Shown piece after piece: positions 30,663 to 42,780 of a DNA stretch of 64,000 nucleotides. The translations under genes and the position numbers were made by a program. Source of the DNA: Entoloma clypeatum (lineage: Eukaryota > Basidiomycota > Agaricomycetes > Agaricales > Entolomataceae); assembly GCA_963565915.1 (NCBI GenBank), contig OY751495.1, positions 4,075,890 to 4,139,889 of the forward strand, given 5' to 3'. Position 1 is the stretch's first letter; the number at the start of each line of letters is the position of its first letter. Below the pieces are notes generated by a model that was not told where the DNA came from, searched no databases, and was given only the letters and a program-made list of their open reading frames with translations.

Positions 30663-32468
30663 CTAGTTGGACGTCGCGAAAGTGCACGGGGTAGTAGCGA
30701 TACCCACACGATGGTTGGTTGTATCGAAAACGGAATAGAAGCGCTCGAGCCAGCCGTAGCCGTTAATGAAGTCCAACCCAGATCCAGACGGCGAGCCAAT
30801 ATCGTTGACAATCAAGTAGATCGTCGTGGAGGACCCACCGATGGCGGTGTTGAGAGAACGGGGGAAGGTCTGAGCATTGGCTGTGAACTCAAAGGTTTTC
30901 TGATGGCAGGAAGCGTCGGTGTGTAAGGAACGCCAGTAGAAGACCAAGGATGATTTGAAGAACTTACCCCTCCAATGTGGAAGAACAAGCTCTTTAAGTT
31001 GGCATATTTCGTGGATGAAATCTTGAGGAGGCCGGTAGTGCTATCAAGGGTCGCGCCAGTTGCGCTCTTGTACCTAGCGTAGGCATCTGTGGCGACGAGC
31101 AACAGAGTCGTGCCTGCGTTTTATAGAATTGGGTGATAAATCTTTTCGGTGTCAAAGCTTCGAAACACACCGGTGTCAACAATTCCAGCCGTGGTCGAAA
31201 GGATGCTGGTAGCAGAGGCGCTGTATGTTATAGACTCGTTTATACCCCAGTAGTAGAGAGCAGGAGAGGTGCTCGTGATGGAGCTGCATACAAACCGTGA
31301 GCAAACATGATGTGAAATGCGAAGTATAACGTTGCACGCACGTGTACGTGATGGATCCCGTGTATCTCGAGCGATCAGTTCCACCTGAGGAATAGCGGAG
31401 ATAATCACATTTATCAGTCGGCAAGGACTTGAAAGACATACCCCATGTAAGCTCTCCATTGACGACCGCGCTGCTGCTAGTCGGCTCGAAGGAAATACCG
31501 ATCTCGTTAGCGGAGATCGCGCCTTGGGAGTAGAGGTTGTCGGTGACTGTCGGGATCGTCGCAGAAGTGTTGGGAGACAGAGTGCCTGCGGAAACTGTCA
31601 GTTCAATGGAGAACCCCACGTATTGTGTACTACCGTGTGTGAGGTCAACTGGTCCAATCCTTCGTGATCTTCGTCAGTTAAAGCTGGAAATGTGGTTCGG
31701 GAATATCTACCCGAGGATTCCATCGCTTCCTTGGAATCCGCTTGACTTATGATAGATCAAGAAGAGCATTCGGTTGGTGGGCAATAGAACTCACACTGGA
31801 TGCAACACCGATTGATTGTTGCGGAATGATCAAGCCTGGTCCGATCGTGACCTGGTCAGTATACTCCGTACCTGAGAATGAGCCGGACCCGTAGGTAACG
31901 GACTTGAAAGGAAGTGAATCGTTGATACGACACGATCTTGGAAGATAAGGATGGCCGCACCACTGACTGCCCCGTGCTGTGGCTGGTGGTTGTCTTGACG
32001 TAGGCTGTTCCAGCACCAACCCAAGTGTTAGAGCTGCAAATGGGAAGACGGATCAAGTCAGCATCATTTTGTATGGATGTGGACGCTCTTCACCTTCCAG
32101 TATCGATGAGAAGTTGGTCTGATTTTCAAGAAGAAACACCAAAGGGGTGAGAGAGGACAATAGACCATTCGAACTCATATACACATACAGTATGTCGCTG
32201 GGCTGCCGACACCAACGGTTGCATAGTAGGTTACAACTTCATTATCAGCCGAGGTACTGATGACTGCGCGCTTCCCTGTATCGCCCGAGTCGCGGGTTTT
32301 CAAGTGCTGTGCGCGGGCCAAGTCCCGTTCATACAGACCACGAGCGTTCGTGATGTTAAGGCTACGAGAGATGGGGAGGGTAATAGGAGCGCGGGTAATC
32401 GGGACGATAGGGTTGGCAGAAATGGCCAACGCGAGGAGCAAGGTCGAAAACAAGGTAGTGGGAAACAT
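30663..32468 (-). CDS. Secreted aspartic protease 3 (A1 family)
   Basis: Minus-strand paralogue with the ATG at 32466-32468. The signal peptide is MFPTTLFSTLLLALAISA. The propeptide contains RGLYERDLARAQHLK. The flap is SVTYGSGSFSG, the second catalytic motif is GIVDTGTTLLLVATDAYARY, and the C-terminus is RVGIATTPCTFATSN. Introns appear at the same places as in protease 2 where checked. It lies in opposite orientation to the other three, so the cluster has seen a local inversion. The sequence is more diverged in the propeptide (SGDTGKRAVISTSADNEVV). It appears intact. Confidence 0.88.
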
Positions 32469-32530
32469 CTTATGGGATGGCCTCGACGAGTCAGGAGTTG
32501 TGTGAGGAGAGTCACGTCAAACTGCCCTGG

Positions 32531-32538
32531 CTTTTATG
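32531..32538 (-). promoter_or_regulatory. TATA-like element of aspartic protease 3
   Basis: CATAAAAG on the minus strand about 63 bp before the ATG, matching the spacing in the paralogues. Confidence 0.45.
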
Positions 32539-34456
32539 CATACACATGGTACACATGTCATAAAGCCGGATTGGCGACGGGTATCAAGAATGCTTGTAAA
32601 TCGCCTTTCTGTTGAAGATGCATAAGTACGGCGAATTCTAATCGAAGTGAAAGAACGAGTCCAACCTGGTCATGTTGGCCCCAGGTTAAGACGATACCAC
32701 CGTCTCGTTGACATCGACTACAGATAATGTGGTGGTTCATGTGATCAGCCACTAATAAGACAATCTGATATGCGATTTTGAGGGGGCTGGATTGAACTTG
32801 AATAGAATTCGAAGAAGTAAAGTCGCGAAAGTGATAGAAACCCCTAAGTTTTGCTCGTTTACAGTCCTATCCGGATCGATTACCGAAAGCTTCGTTCTTC
32901 GAATGACGAGGAGGGGGGAGGCGACACGATAACGGCCTCAGGTGAACTCATGACCGCAAGTTACCTGAGCCCAGACCATACATAGTCCGCCGGCTATTTA
33001 GTTTCGACGCTAATCAAGAAGGCTTGACGTAGCGAGATAACAGTAAGAACAGTGCGATTGAACTTGATGCCCTTGCTCAATGGTGTCCGCAAGTCTTCAT
33101 GAAATTGACCAGAGGGCGGAATTTGTGGAAGAGGTGCCTGTGTCGCGCGACTAGGAATTTGGAGAGTCAACTACCATTGAAGAAACCTGGGAACATTTGA
33201 AAATGACGACTGTCAGCAGGCGCGAAACTGAGGAATTCACCGACAACAGCCTGCCAGCGTCTGAGATACTCCAGGAATCAAGGTTACCCGAGTCCTCAAG
33301 TTACGCGCTCATAGAAATTGTCGAAGAAGGTCCAAAGACGTAATGAACAGCTGTGTGGTTGTTACCGAGGTCAACGAGCCTTCTACACCTGGCACGACTC
33401 TAGGGACAGCAGGGCATGGCAGGCATGAACTCCAGTCGCGGGGCGCAGAATTGATGGCTCCTCAAGCTCTCTGCCAGGTGCCCTAGTCATCGCGCCGCGG
33501 GGCCGTGGTGGATTGATTGCAAGAAATCAATCGATTGTGAACGACATCGAATGAAATAACATGATCAAGCCGAGTCTGCGTGGAAGATATAGTTGGACAC
33601 CTGACGGAATGTGCTTCAGACCTAGAAGTGGATTTTCCGTAGGCTGTCGATCGTGAGCTGAGAGTGGATTGTGCGCACCTAGATAGACCAACTTCTCCTG
33701 CGAATGATCTCCGGATGTTCATCAAGACGGAATGCCGCCACCCACAACCAGCTTAGCTGCCTTGGTTTGTACGCCCAATATATCGTGTCTATACTTTGGA
33801 GATGCAATCGGAGCACTGGACTGGGAGCCCGTAAGAGGGTTTATCTGGAGAGAAATAGACAGGCTGCTGTGAGACGAAAAGGAACGGAGTATTGGCGAGG
33901 ACATGCGCTTTTCGAGATAAAAACGTTCAACCCCGGCTCCTGCTTTTCGAGATTATACCTGAGCGGGGGTTATTTCGGTGAGAAATTTCGTCAACCGTAG
34001 TGCTTGTTTGTAACTGTTTATAAAACTGGCACTGCAACGGCCTTGGCACAAATTTGACTCTCCTTGTTGATATGGATTCTCATCAGGGGCCGTTATAACC
34101 GAGCTCTCGGTGGCGGATTTACATACGGCGGCAATGGCGAAGACGGTGTCGAGCCACCGGTGACGTGATGATGAGGATCATCGATTGCAGCAGTCCAAAA
34201 GAAAGCCAATTGCACGAAAACAAGCCATCAACTTATTGTCAGGCGCACCGCATGGGTCGCTCACATCGCAACCGCACCTCAAATCATCTGAGATGGACTT
34301 CTGTTCGTCGCAAGGCTCTTGCCTTGGACCTTACCGCTTAAGTGCCTGCGGAGCACATGCAATGCCGAGAATCAAAGCAACCAGAGGCAACCACTGTCAA
34401 GTTTAGTCTGGAATGGAGTTCTTGCATTTCACGAGATATCTCGCATTCGCAGATCC

Positions 34457-34463
34457 TATAAAT
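34457..34463 (+). promoter_or_regulatory. TATA box of aspartic protease 4
   Basis: TATAAAT 63 bp before the ATG at 34520. Confidence 0.6.
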
Positions 34464-34519
34464 CCAATATGGTGTCCTTCTCAACTTATCATTTTTCTCT
34501 TCTGCGTCATTTTCTGAAC

Positions 34520-36309
34520 ATGTTCGCTCCTTCTCTTCTGTCTACGCTTCTCCTCGCATTGGCTGTAGCCGGCTCGCCTGTCGTTACCATCCCCAACCCT
34601 CAGATCACCTTGCCTATTTCCCGCCATCTCAATGCGACCAATCTCCTCAACCTATACCAAACCGACTTGAAGCGTGCCAGATTCCTCACCGGTCGCGGGG
34701 GGAGCCATCTCACTTCTGAACTCGTCAACACCCCTGCAGAAAATCAAGGCGTCTCTTACATCGCCAACGTTGCTATTGGCAGCCCGCCAACTCACTGTAA
34801 GTGTTGGCTATGGTCCGGTTAAAATCATGATTACTAACCTCCCAAAACATAGTCAATCTCATCATCGACACGGGAAGGTTGGTAACGGTTGCAGACCATC
34901 GACATTTTCATTCTAAGCCTTACGCGATAGTTCCAACACCTGGGTCGGTGCAGCGACAAAGTACGCCCCGACAAGCACCAGCACAAAGACACCGAACAAA
35001 GTGGTATGTTCTTCATCGGATCGATATGCACGGATTCTGACTAACGTTCGCTAGTCTGTGTCATATGGATCAGGCTCTTTCTCAGGTTGGCTTTTTGTAA
35101 CCATTTGATCAATATCCAGTTTCATTGAGAACTCAATTGAAGGTACTGAGTTCATCGACACTGTTGATCTCGGCTCGGGCCTGGTCATCAAAAATCAGTC
35201 TATCGGCGTCGCAGAAACTGTGGGTCCGCTTCAATCAACGTTTGTATGCTGTTTATCATTCCTCCAAGGCCCAAGGATTCAAGGGCGTCGACGGTATCCT
35301 TGGGTAAGCCCATCGGTTCTATGACGCTTTACTGGACGGAATTAGTGACAATACCATCTTGTAGAATTGGCCCCACTGGTCTCACGCAGAAGACTCTATC
35401 CCCCGATGCGTCATCCACCATCCCTACCGTCACAGACAACCTCTTTTCTTCCAAGGCGATTACTTCCAACTCTATTGGGGTTTCGTTCCAACCCACTAAT
35501 AGTGACTCGATCGTGAATGGGGAGCTTACATGGGGTAAGTTCCCCACCCTTTTGCGAACTAAACCTTTGCACCTTTTCTAATGGTCCCCTCTTCTAGGTG
35601 GCGTTGACAACTCCAAGTTCACGGGCAGCATCACCTTCGTGTACGTTGTTCCTGCTCCCTTCAACACTCCGACGCTAACACCCAATACAGTCCCATCACC
35701 AAGACCGCTCCTGCGAGTCGCTTCTGGGGCATTGATCAGACTGTGACGTATGGAAGCGCGAAGACCCCCATCTTGTCGTCCACGGCTGGAATCGTCGACA
35801 CTGGTACGTTGAGCAGTTTCACAAAACACGATAACATTCATTGAACTCTGCTTCGTCCGCTCCTTAGGCACCACCCTCATGCTCGTAGCTACTGATGCCT
35901 TCCAGAAGTATCAGGAAGCAACCGGTGCCACTCCCGACAAAGCCACAGGACTTTTGACGATCACTTCGGCGAACTTCTCCAAGTTACAGAGTTTATTCTA
36001 CCAGATCGGTGGCGTACGTTCCCAACTTTTTCCATTTCTCCTTCAAGCCAACCGATTTTTCCCCCTCCACAGACCACCTTCGAGTTTACCGCCAACGCCC
36101 AGACCTGGCCACGGTCGCTCAATAGTGCCATCGGTGGAACCCCCGGTAACATTTATCTCATCGTCAGCGACCTCGGATCCAAGTCTGGTCAGGGTTTGGA
36201 CTTTATTAACGGGCAGACATGGCTTGAGAGGTTCTACAGCGTATACGACACCGCTGGCTCACGTGTCGGGATCGCGAATACCCCCTTCACCACTGCAACG
36301 ACCAATTAA
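34520..36309 (+). CDS. Secreted aspartic protease 4 (A1 family)
   Basis: The signal peptide is MFAPSLLSTLLLALAVAGS. The propeptide contains NLLNLYQTDLKRARFL. The first motif LIIDTG plus SSNTWVGA is assembled across an intron, and the flap is SVSYGSGSFSG. The second motif is GIVDTGTTLMLVATDAFQKY, and the end is RVGIANTPFTTATTN. The exon layout follows protease 2, as far as I traced it. It is closest by eye to protease 2 (same ALAV signal core and the TSELVNTPAENQ-like segment). No disabling change is seen. Confidence 0.9.
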
Positions 36310-38442
36310 TTGCTTGTGGGGACGTAGCGGAAATGATACCCATTAATATTCTTTCAATCAAACGCTTTTTTTCGCGGATCATTTATGAGTTCTTCAGATC
36401 CAGGGTGCTGGATTAATCGATTGCCTGTCATCCAGAACGCAACAGTGGGAACACACACGTACATTCTATCATGATACTTAGTCTCTTTCATATAGGAATT
36501 TCCCCCCAAACCACTATTTTATAACTGATCCACATCTTCTGATCATAGAACTCACAAGCGACCCACAGCATCCCCTTGTCGTGCAGCCGAGATAAGTGTC
36601 GCTCTATCCCTTCATACAGTCAGTGTCCTGTGGGACGTCCAGACTACAGAGTGTGGCGTCGGTCGCGTCGAGATTTCGCGCCTCTGATCGACACGGTTTC
36701 AACAGCATCCAGTACAAGAGAGCATTCGTTATGAATATTCTCGCTTCAGAAATTCGTGAAAGGGGTTGGACATGGTGGCGACTGTTAGGTGCTGCTTGCC
36801 GACTCGGATCAAATCATCGCTTCATAACCTTGAACTCCCATCTTCTTCACCTCGCCCCAGGTTCCCGCTCACTAACATTCAAACCTGATCAATCGCATGA
36901 CTTGTGGCCGATACTTGTATGCTACACCACCACTGGCTCGAGGCTCTGACATCGAATCATGCAACGCGTCGCTGGTCAAGTGGAAAGCTGAGGACTTGGA
37001 CAACCCCTATGGACAACTCCCGGCCCCTAGTACTATCGTCGCATCCGCAAGACTTCACAGTAAACGAAGCCAGCCAACACAGTCCGGATGAGCCCCCTGG
37101 AAGCTTGAAATAAGCCTGCTTGTCGATAGCTTTGGCCCGGGGCAGGGCGGCCGTACGTAGTACATCCTTTGAAGCATCTTTATCGCGTTCTCATTGAGAT
37201 GATGAGCCTACTAAGTAGACTCGAATGAAATCCACTCAGTGGCAGCGTTCGGAGCAAGATCTTCAACGACGAGCCTGTTTCCCTGCCATTCCGTTTCTGT
37301 GGACGTATCGGAACAACACCTGGCAGGCGACAGGGACAGGTGGGAGGATTCACCATGTCGCCTGAGACTCCTACCCCCACTTGCATCGCAAACCTTCAAG
37401 TTGGGCAACATTGGTCATGCGATGTTGCAAGTTGCGCCCTTGCCCTTGGCGTGCTTTTTTTTCCCGAGTCCTTGGAGGGGCACCCGCAATGCAGAGAGAA
37501 TGAGGGAAAAAAAAAAAAGAGGGGAGGGTGCGAGTGAGAATGGGCTGTTTTTGTTTTTTTGGATTTGTGGTGCGCGTTGACTCTTGCTTGTGCTGGTGCG
37601 TTCTGTCGAAAACTTTTCTTCGTCGTCTTGTTTGACTGATGTACGCCACACTACCTACTTAGGACGAGATTCGGACGTTCAAGTTGTATATGAATGTCCC
37701 CAACACCCTTTTTTTGAAATCACGTCCTTGTTCAGGCAGGGCGGTAGCATCTGCTTGACTCAGTTCGTTCCCCCCCATGCAGAAATCACTGCGACATCCT
37801 CAACTCACAAGGCAGGGCCCACTCCTCCAAACCTGTCCCGGAGCGCCGAAACAGAAGTCAACCCTCGCCATTTCAGAATTGCATTTCGAGGACACCGCGC
37901 GATAGAAAAGCGAGCTAGGGAACTCGTTGCTATTGTTCCATATATCCCTCAACGTCACCGATATATATATATCTTTTGGCGCAATTATATATTTCATACG
38001 TGAACATACATCTAGCAGAGCATTACACGAGAATATGCGACAAAGGGCAAGATTGGGAAAAAGCTGCTTGAGCCTGTGTCTAGCGATCGTGCGTGAGTGG
38101 AAAGAGTATCGAAAAGAGGCGGTGCTCAGAGAAACCAAGCCCAAGAAAGATGAAGAGCATAAGCCGAAGAACGTAGGATATAGGTAGAGGTTGCATAAGT
38201 TGATTGGGCGGGATCGTGATGCGTGCTACAGGAGTCTTGCGAAACAGAGAAAGCGTGGTAAGTTAGGTGATACAATACGAAGGGGGTAGGTAAAGTGAGA
38301 TGAATTGAAACAAAAGGCGTAGGGTTGGTGATACAGTAGAAGACATTGAAGAGGTGTTTGTTATTGAGTTGCTGCGTCGTGGGTATTCGTCGTCAAGAGG
38401 CCGTGCCAGCGGCGTAAGAGAAGACTGTGCAAGAGTGTGTCG
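36310..38442. other. Intergenic, no gene seen
   Basis: 2.1 kb without a supportable gene. It holds an A-run at about 37507-37518 and a short TA repeat near 37962-37972. Open frames are short and show no family features. Confidence 0.45.
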
Positions 38443-39408
38443 TCAAAGTGCACCGGCGGCTGTGGCTCGACGCCAGCTTCCGGCAGCGGAGGCGGCAGAC
38501 CTCAAGCGGCAAAGGGCAATAGGGTTTTGTGTGGCATGGGCACGAGGGGGAGAGGTGTACGCTGCTTCAGCAGGGGCGGAGAGGGTGGTGGGCGATGAGT
38601 TGGAGAAGCAGGGTAGTGTATGAGGGGCCGTGGCCAGAGGGTGCCGTTGTGGTGGGGGAGGGCCTGAGAGCTTGGGGAAAGGAGGTGGCGGGGAGGCAGA
38701 GCCGAGCATGACGCCACCGGTGAGCACGGTGCTTACGCCGCCTTGGTAGAGATACTTGGTGGAGTTGTTGTGTGACGGCGATGTCGGGTTCGTGGGATTG
38801 TTCGTGGGGGTAGGGATAGGTTGGGCCGGGGTGACTTCTTCAATTTTGCTCGGAGTGGAAGAGCAGGAGGTGTTTGATGAGGCGGATGAGTGGGAGGAGA
38901 AGGAGAAGGTGGAGTAGTGGGATGAGCGGGAGGAGGGACGGGATGACGATGAGTTTGAGGTGGACTCGGAGTCGGAGTCGGAGTCATGTACCGTTGACGT
39001 TGCCGCTGTGTCTTGTGGTTTCGGTAGTAGGGAGGCGGGTGAAGAGGATAAGGACTCCGCAGCCCAGATGACACCGACGTTCCCATTGTCGGTGCGGACG
39101 ACGTAGACGATCGTGGGCTCGATGATGAGCATGAAGGCAGAGCCACCAAGGACTCTGGCCCAATCGGCCCAGGCGATGCCGGAGGCGAGACAGGCGAGAT
39201 GAACGGGGAGTGGGGGAGGGGCGTTCGGTGAAAATACGAGTTTTTTTGAGTTTTCTAGGGGGGCAGGGGTTCCTGAGAGGGTGGAGGTGGTGAGGAGGGT
39301 GGTGTGCAAGAATAGCTGGAGGGTCTGAAGGGAAGCGGTGGTGTGGGTACCCAGCAGAGCAAGTGGGCGGATCAAAAAGACAGCGGCGGCGTGGAGGGAT
39401 GCAGACAT
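38443..39408 (-). CDS. BTG/Tob-like (anti-proliferative) domain protein (321 aa)
   Basis: Single coding exon from the ATG at 39406-39408 (MSASLHAAAVFLIRPLALL). A 53-bp intron in the 5' leader (39419-39471, GTATGT to TTCCAG) ends just before this ATG and supports it. Residues 12-125 or so follow the BTG fold: two N-terminal helices, the conserved strand KKLVFSPNAPPPLPVHLACL with ASGIAWADW, then LIIEPTIVYVV and VGVIWAAE. A Ser-rich low-complexity stretch follows, then KYLYQGGVSTVLTGGVMLG, a tail motif I associate with basidiomycete BTG proteins, and a Pro-rich C-terminus. Animal BTG/Tob proteins recruit the Ccr4-Not deadenylase; that role here is inference. Confidence 0.6.
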   Translation of the reverse strand: MSASLHAAAVFLIRPLALLGTHTTASLQTLQLFLHTTLLTTSTLSGTPAPLENSKKLVFSPNAPPPLPVHLACLASGIAWADWARVLGGSAFMLIIEPTIVYVVRTDNGNVGVIWAAESLSSSPASLLPKPQDTAATSTVHDSDSDSESTSNSSSSRPSSRSSHYSTFSFSSHSSASSNTSCSSTPSKIEEVTPAQPIPTPTNNPTNPTSPSHNNSTKYLYQGGVSTVLTGGVMLGSASPPPPFPKLSGPPPPQRHPLATAPHTLPCFSNSSPTTLSAPAEAAYTSPPRAHATQNPIALCRLRSAASAAGSWRRATAAGAL

Positions 39409-39471
39409 GATGTTATGACTGGAAAAGAGGTCAGTGTGATAAAAGAAAAAGAAAGGAAGACAACCACATAC

Positions 39472-41200
39472 TTGACTGAACGGGAGACGTAGAACAAGCG
39501 CAAGCTTCAAGATTTACTTCCTGGTTTTATACATCATCACACCTGAAAATGGCCGTGAATGCGGCTTTCAAGCGCATTGTCCTCCGTTGCATTGTGCCCG
39601 ACAATGCACATCGGAGTTACCTCATTGGGTTAGTAGCTCCTGCTCACATGACCACTCCACTGTGGTTCGTGTTTTTGTATTGCACCAACTCACCCTCATC
39701 TTTTGCACTGACGAGAATTTGTGGGAACAGTCCCACCATCCACAATCTTGTCATCGCTCAAGCTTCAAGCCCAACCTATTGCGTTGATGGGGAACGCCTT
39801 TGTGCAGACATGATCCCGAAAGCAGAGTCGAGCCCGAAGTTGGCGGAATGATCTTGTTCGATATGGAGAAACCCAGCAGGTCCCCATTGCTTTCTCTCGT
39901 TGCCGTACAGTTTTGTCTGCTTTATAGATCCAACGTGACACCCCCCGCCTTCACATCTCCGTCAGATAAGCGATCTACGCCGTCTTAGGAGTCTGCCCCT
40001 GCGCAATCTTTAGGCTCTTATTTCGTTATACATCCTAGAGCATTGCAGCTTTTGAGACAGGGAACACCGGAGAGAGAGTTCCAGGAAATGGCTTGATTGA
40101 TGTGAGTTTCTTGACTTCTTAGGGTGTGGACGCAACCTGGATCGTTCTTCAGGGGTCATCCCACGTCTATTTAGAATATGGTGTTATGGCATCCTCTCAC
40201 CGAAGTTCTTGAAAGACGTGAGCTTCTTTGCTTTGTGCTACGTGGGTCCAAGCTCACCTGTGTTCTACAAAACGTTCCAAGTCTATTTCCAACTTCAACG
40301 TGATCCACATCCTTACAACATCTCAGCAGTCAGGAACTCAGTCGCGGCATGTCCCCCCATTCCTATGTGTGGTATTGATCCCAGACCACGGGATGATGAG
40401 ACTCGTAACCGTACTCTGTGAAGCAACGACACCTCGTATCGAGGCTCGCCTCTTAGAGGTATCGGTCCTTGGACTCCGGGGCGGCGTGCACAGATGCACT
40501 GAGCTCAGTTTCCACGTGCTCGTTATAATCGTGCCAGGAAAGCCGTGTATTTCTTGTCATTGTAAGTTTATCCTGCGAAATTTACGTGTCGAGATTTTTG
40601 TCCTTGCGCGACGAGCCGCCCTATTACAATTTGTCGGTTTTCCACGTCCTCTGTCGGAGACGGCCGAACTGGAAGCTCTACTTTGTAATCTTGTCTTCCT
40701 TCGCCTCATAGTTATGATGACCTTCTCACATAGAAGCTCAATAAAGGCGTGACCTTTGCTTTGTTACCCCAAGATGGCGTTAACTCCCAGCGCGCCACGA
40801 TCCTTTCCCCTGAGCGGTCAGGGTCCAAGCCAAACCTCGGGGGCAACACCCGACAACCGTGAAAGATATTCCGTCGGAATGTCGGCACTGTGTTATCGTT
40901 CTTCCGCATAGCATAAGTCGTGAGGGACAATCAGTCCTTCGGCGATCGGCGACGATGCCCGGCAGGTGCGCATTTTGAATTCTTCTCAATTTTGAACGCA
41001 TACTTTCCGTATCCGTTCATTAGATGCGATCCATTGAGATTCAAGTCAGGTTCTGATTGCAGTGAGTAAATTGGGGTTTCCTTTGGGGCAGACAATGCGG
41101 CCCAGCAAAGCGACAGGTACCACGGTGCACCGCGCAACTTTCCCCAGCTGTCTCGGCTTTTATAAACCCAGCCACCTCAAGCTGGATGGTGATCCTTGTC
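39472..41200. other. Intergenic, no gene recognised
   Basis: A plus-strand open frame at 40228-40752 (174 codons) has no recognisable domain or splice context; I do not call it. Confidence 0.4.
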
Positions 41201-41215
41201 GACGCTTGTCAATTC

Positions 41216-42053
41216 ATGGCTGCAGTAAATATACGGCCCGATCTATCCGGCGCAAGGTTCCGTGAACGATTCGATGATCGGTGAGTATCTGCAAGTTTCT
41301 CACAGTCAATTGGCTGATTTGTGAAGTATGACACGTCCTCCGTGTTCCTACTTCCATCTTCCACAGCGTGAGCATTGTCTTGGAGATTCTGATGACCTTT
41401 CTAGCCTCTGAGAAACAACGTACCCTTGTGGGGGCTTCCATGCCAGTACCCGGGTTCGAATCAGAGTGATGCCCCCGAAGTTTCTTATTCAAAATCCTTT
41501 CTTGCTGCCTTACTCAGCCATCCGCGACTACCTAGATCCTTCCATGATCATCGTCTATGATCTCCCTCCCTCTATTGGTAAGCCAGGGCTCTTGCTCTTT
41601 GGAAGGTTGCTTGAGTTTTCTATCTACAGTGCCTGCTACTGCCGAGGACCATAAGTTATATCAAATACCAGTGCTCGGAATCTTTCGTCTCTTAAACGTG
41701 TAGCGCGGGCGACTCTCGCAGATAACTCTATCTCCGCCGTCAGTCGTTTGTTTTTTCGGTAATTCAGTCAAATTTCCCATATCCACGACCCCTTGGCGTG
41801 TCTATCGCTTGCCTTCGGTTCTTACAGAAATGACAAAGATCCATAATACTCGCCCCTGCACCGCATTGCTCCTTGTGGAGGTCCTGTCGCTTTCTGCGTT
41901 GGTGACAGCTTATCTTTTTCTTCTATTCTTCTATTTGAATCCTGCCTATCTTTCAAGTTGCCATCAAGCAGCTCCTCGCCTTGTTTGTTTTCGCATCATG
42001 TCATTTTTCCGAGCATATGTTGATCAAGCCGGCAGGTACCCTTATCGTCTATG
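41216..42053 (+). CDS. Unrecognised candidate gene, several short exons
   Basis: Gene-like pieces lie in order on the plus strand. ATG 41216 gives MAAVNIRPDLSGARFRERFD, then GTGAGT...CACAG leads to VSIVLEILMTFLASEKQRTL. Next, IRDYLDPSMIIVYDLPPSI splices by GTAAGC...TACAG to VPATAEDHKLYQIPVLGIFR. Last comes a hydrophobic piece (ALLLVEVLSLSALVTAYLFL) that looks like a membrane segment, ending at 42053. I could not make one consistent frame through all joins, and I recognise no family. It may be a real membrane protein with mis-set exons, or a decayed gene. Confidence 0.3.
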
Positions 42054-42780
42054 AATGGGAAAGCACAGTTGAAACGTCACAGGTTCTCTATAAGACTACC
42101 GGATGTTGACGCTATCTGATCAGTCGTCAGAAGCTAATCTATGTTTGATCAACGGAGTGGAGAAACCTCGGAGCAACGAGTATTTGCCTTGGAAGACCCG
42201 ATCCGACATAAACTTTGGGCAGTCGTGCCTCAAATGTCGACAATCTGTCGAGCTGTCGGTGAGCCCAGTGGAGAGTTCGTTTAACTTCTTCGAGCAAGCC
42301 ACTGATGTGGAAACTGAGGCTCCGTATGTAGGTTGCAACGGGTGTGCCCACCATAGTAACATATTACCGGAACGCTCAAGATGATACTTACTCGCCTGTG
42401 TTCCAGTATTGTTCTCTGAAAACACATGTCGGAGCTCTGGAGCCATTTTTTTTTTTCACCTGATTGATTGACATCTGTGTGTTGTCACTGTGTTGTCTGT
42501 TTTCTCGACCCGCGTCATGTTCGCTTAGCTATGTGACATCCCCTTCGAAACTCCCATGCTGCATTGACACGCCGCGTTCACGCACTTCCTTCCCTCGATC
42601 TATTTCTAATGTAATCCCTTTCCGAGATTACCTCACGACCCCGCGGATCCTTAAGGGGTTTTTCGCGTGATGCATACCTTATTTCAAAGGATCTATAAAA
42701 CTCGACATGGTCATAGGAGGGCTCTCGGCCTTTGTTCGTCCATGTTCTCTCAGCAACCCTGCACCTCACGCACATCATAC

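Larger units (their letters stand above)
32469..34519. other. Intergenic between divergent aspartic proteases 3 and 4
   Basis: No gene I can support in 2 kb. A short open stretch near 33140-33342 (plus strand) has a protein-like composition but no clear start or relatives that I recognise. Confidence 0.4.

Noticed and set aside
33140..33342. Protein-like open stretch in the gap between proteases 3 and 4
   Set aside because: Too short, no convincing start or neighbouring exon.
40228..40752. 174-codon plus-strand frame
   Set aside because: No recognisable domain, no splice context and mixed composition; probably chance.
41440..41480. T-loop-like GGTTCGAATC, possible tRNA
   Set aside because: The flanking bases do not form the T stem and no acceptor or anticodon arm is seen.
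41216..42053. Confident naming of the candidate multi-exon gene
   Set aside because: No consistent frame through all joins and no family recognised; kept only as a low-confidence entry.
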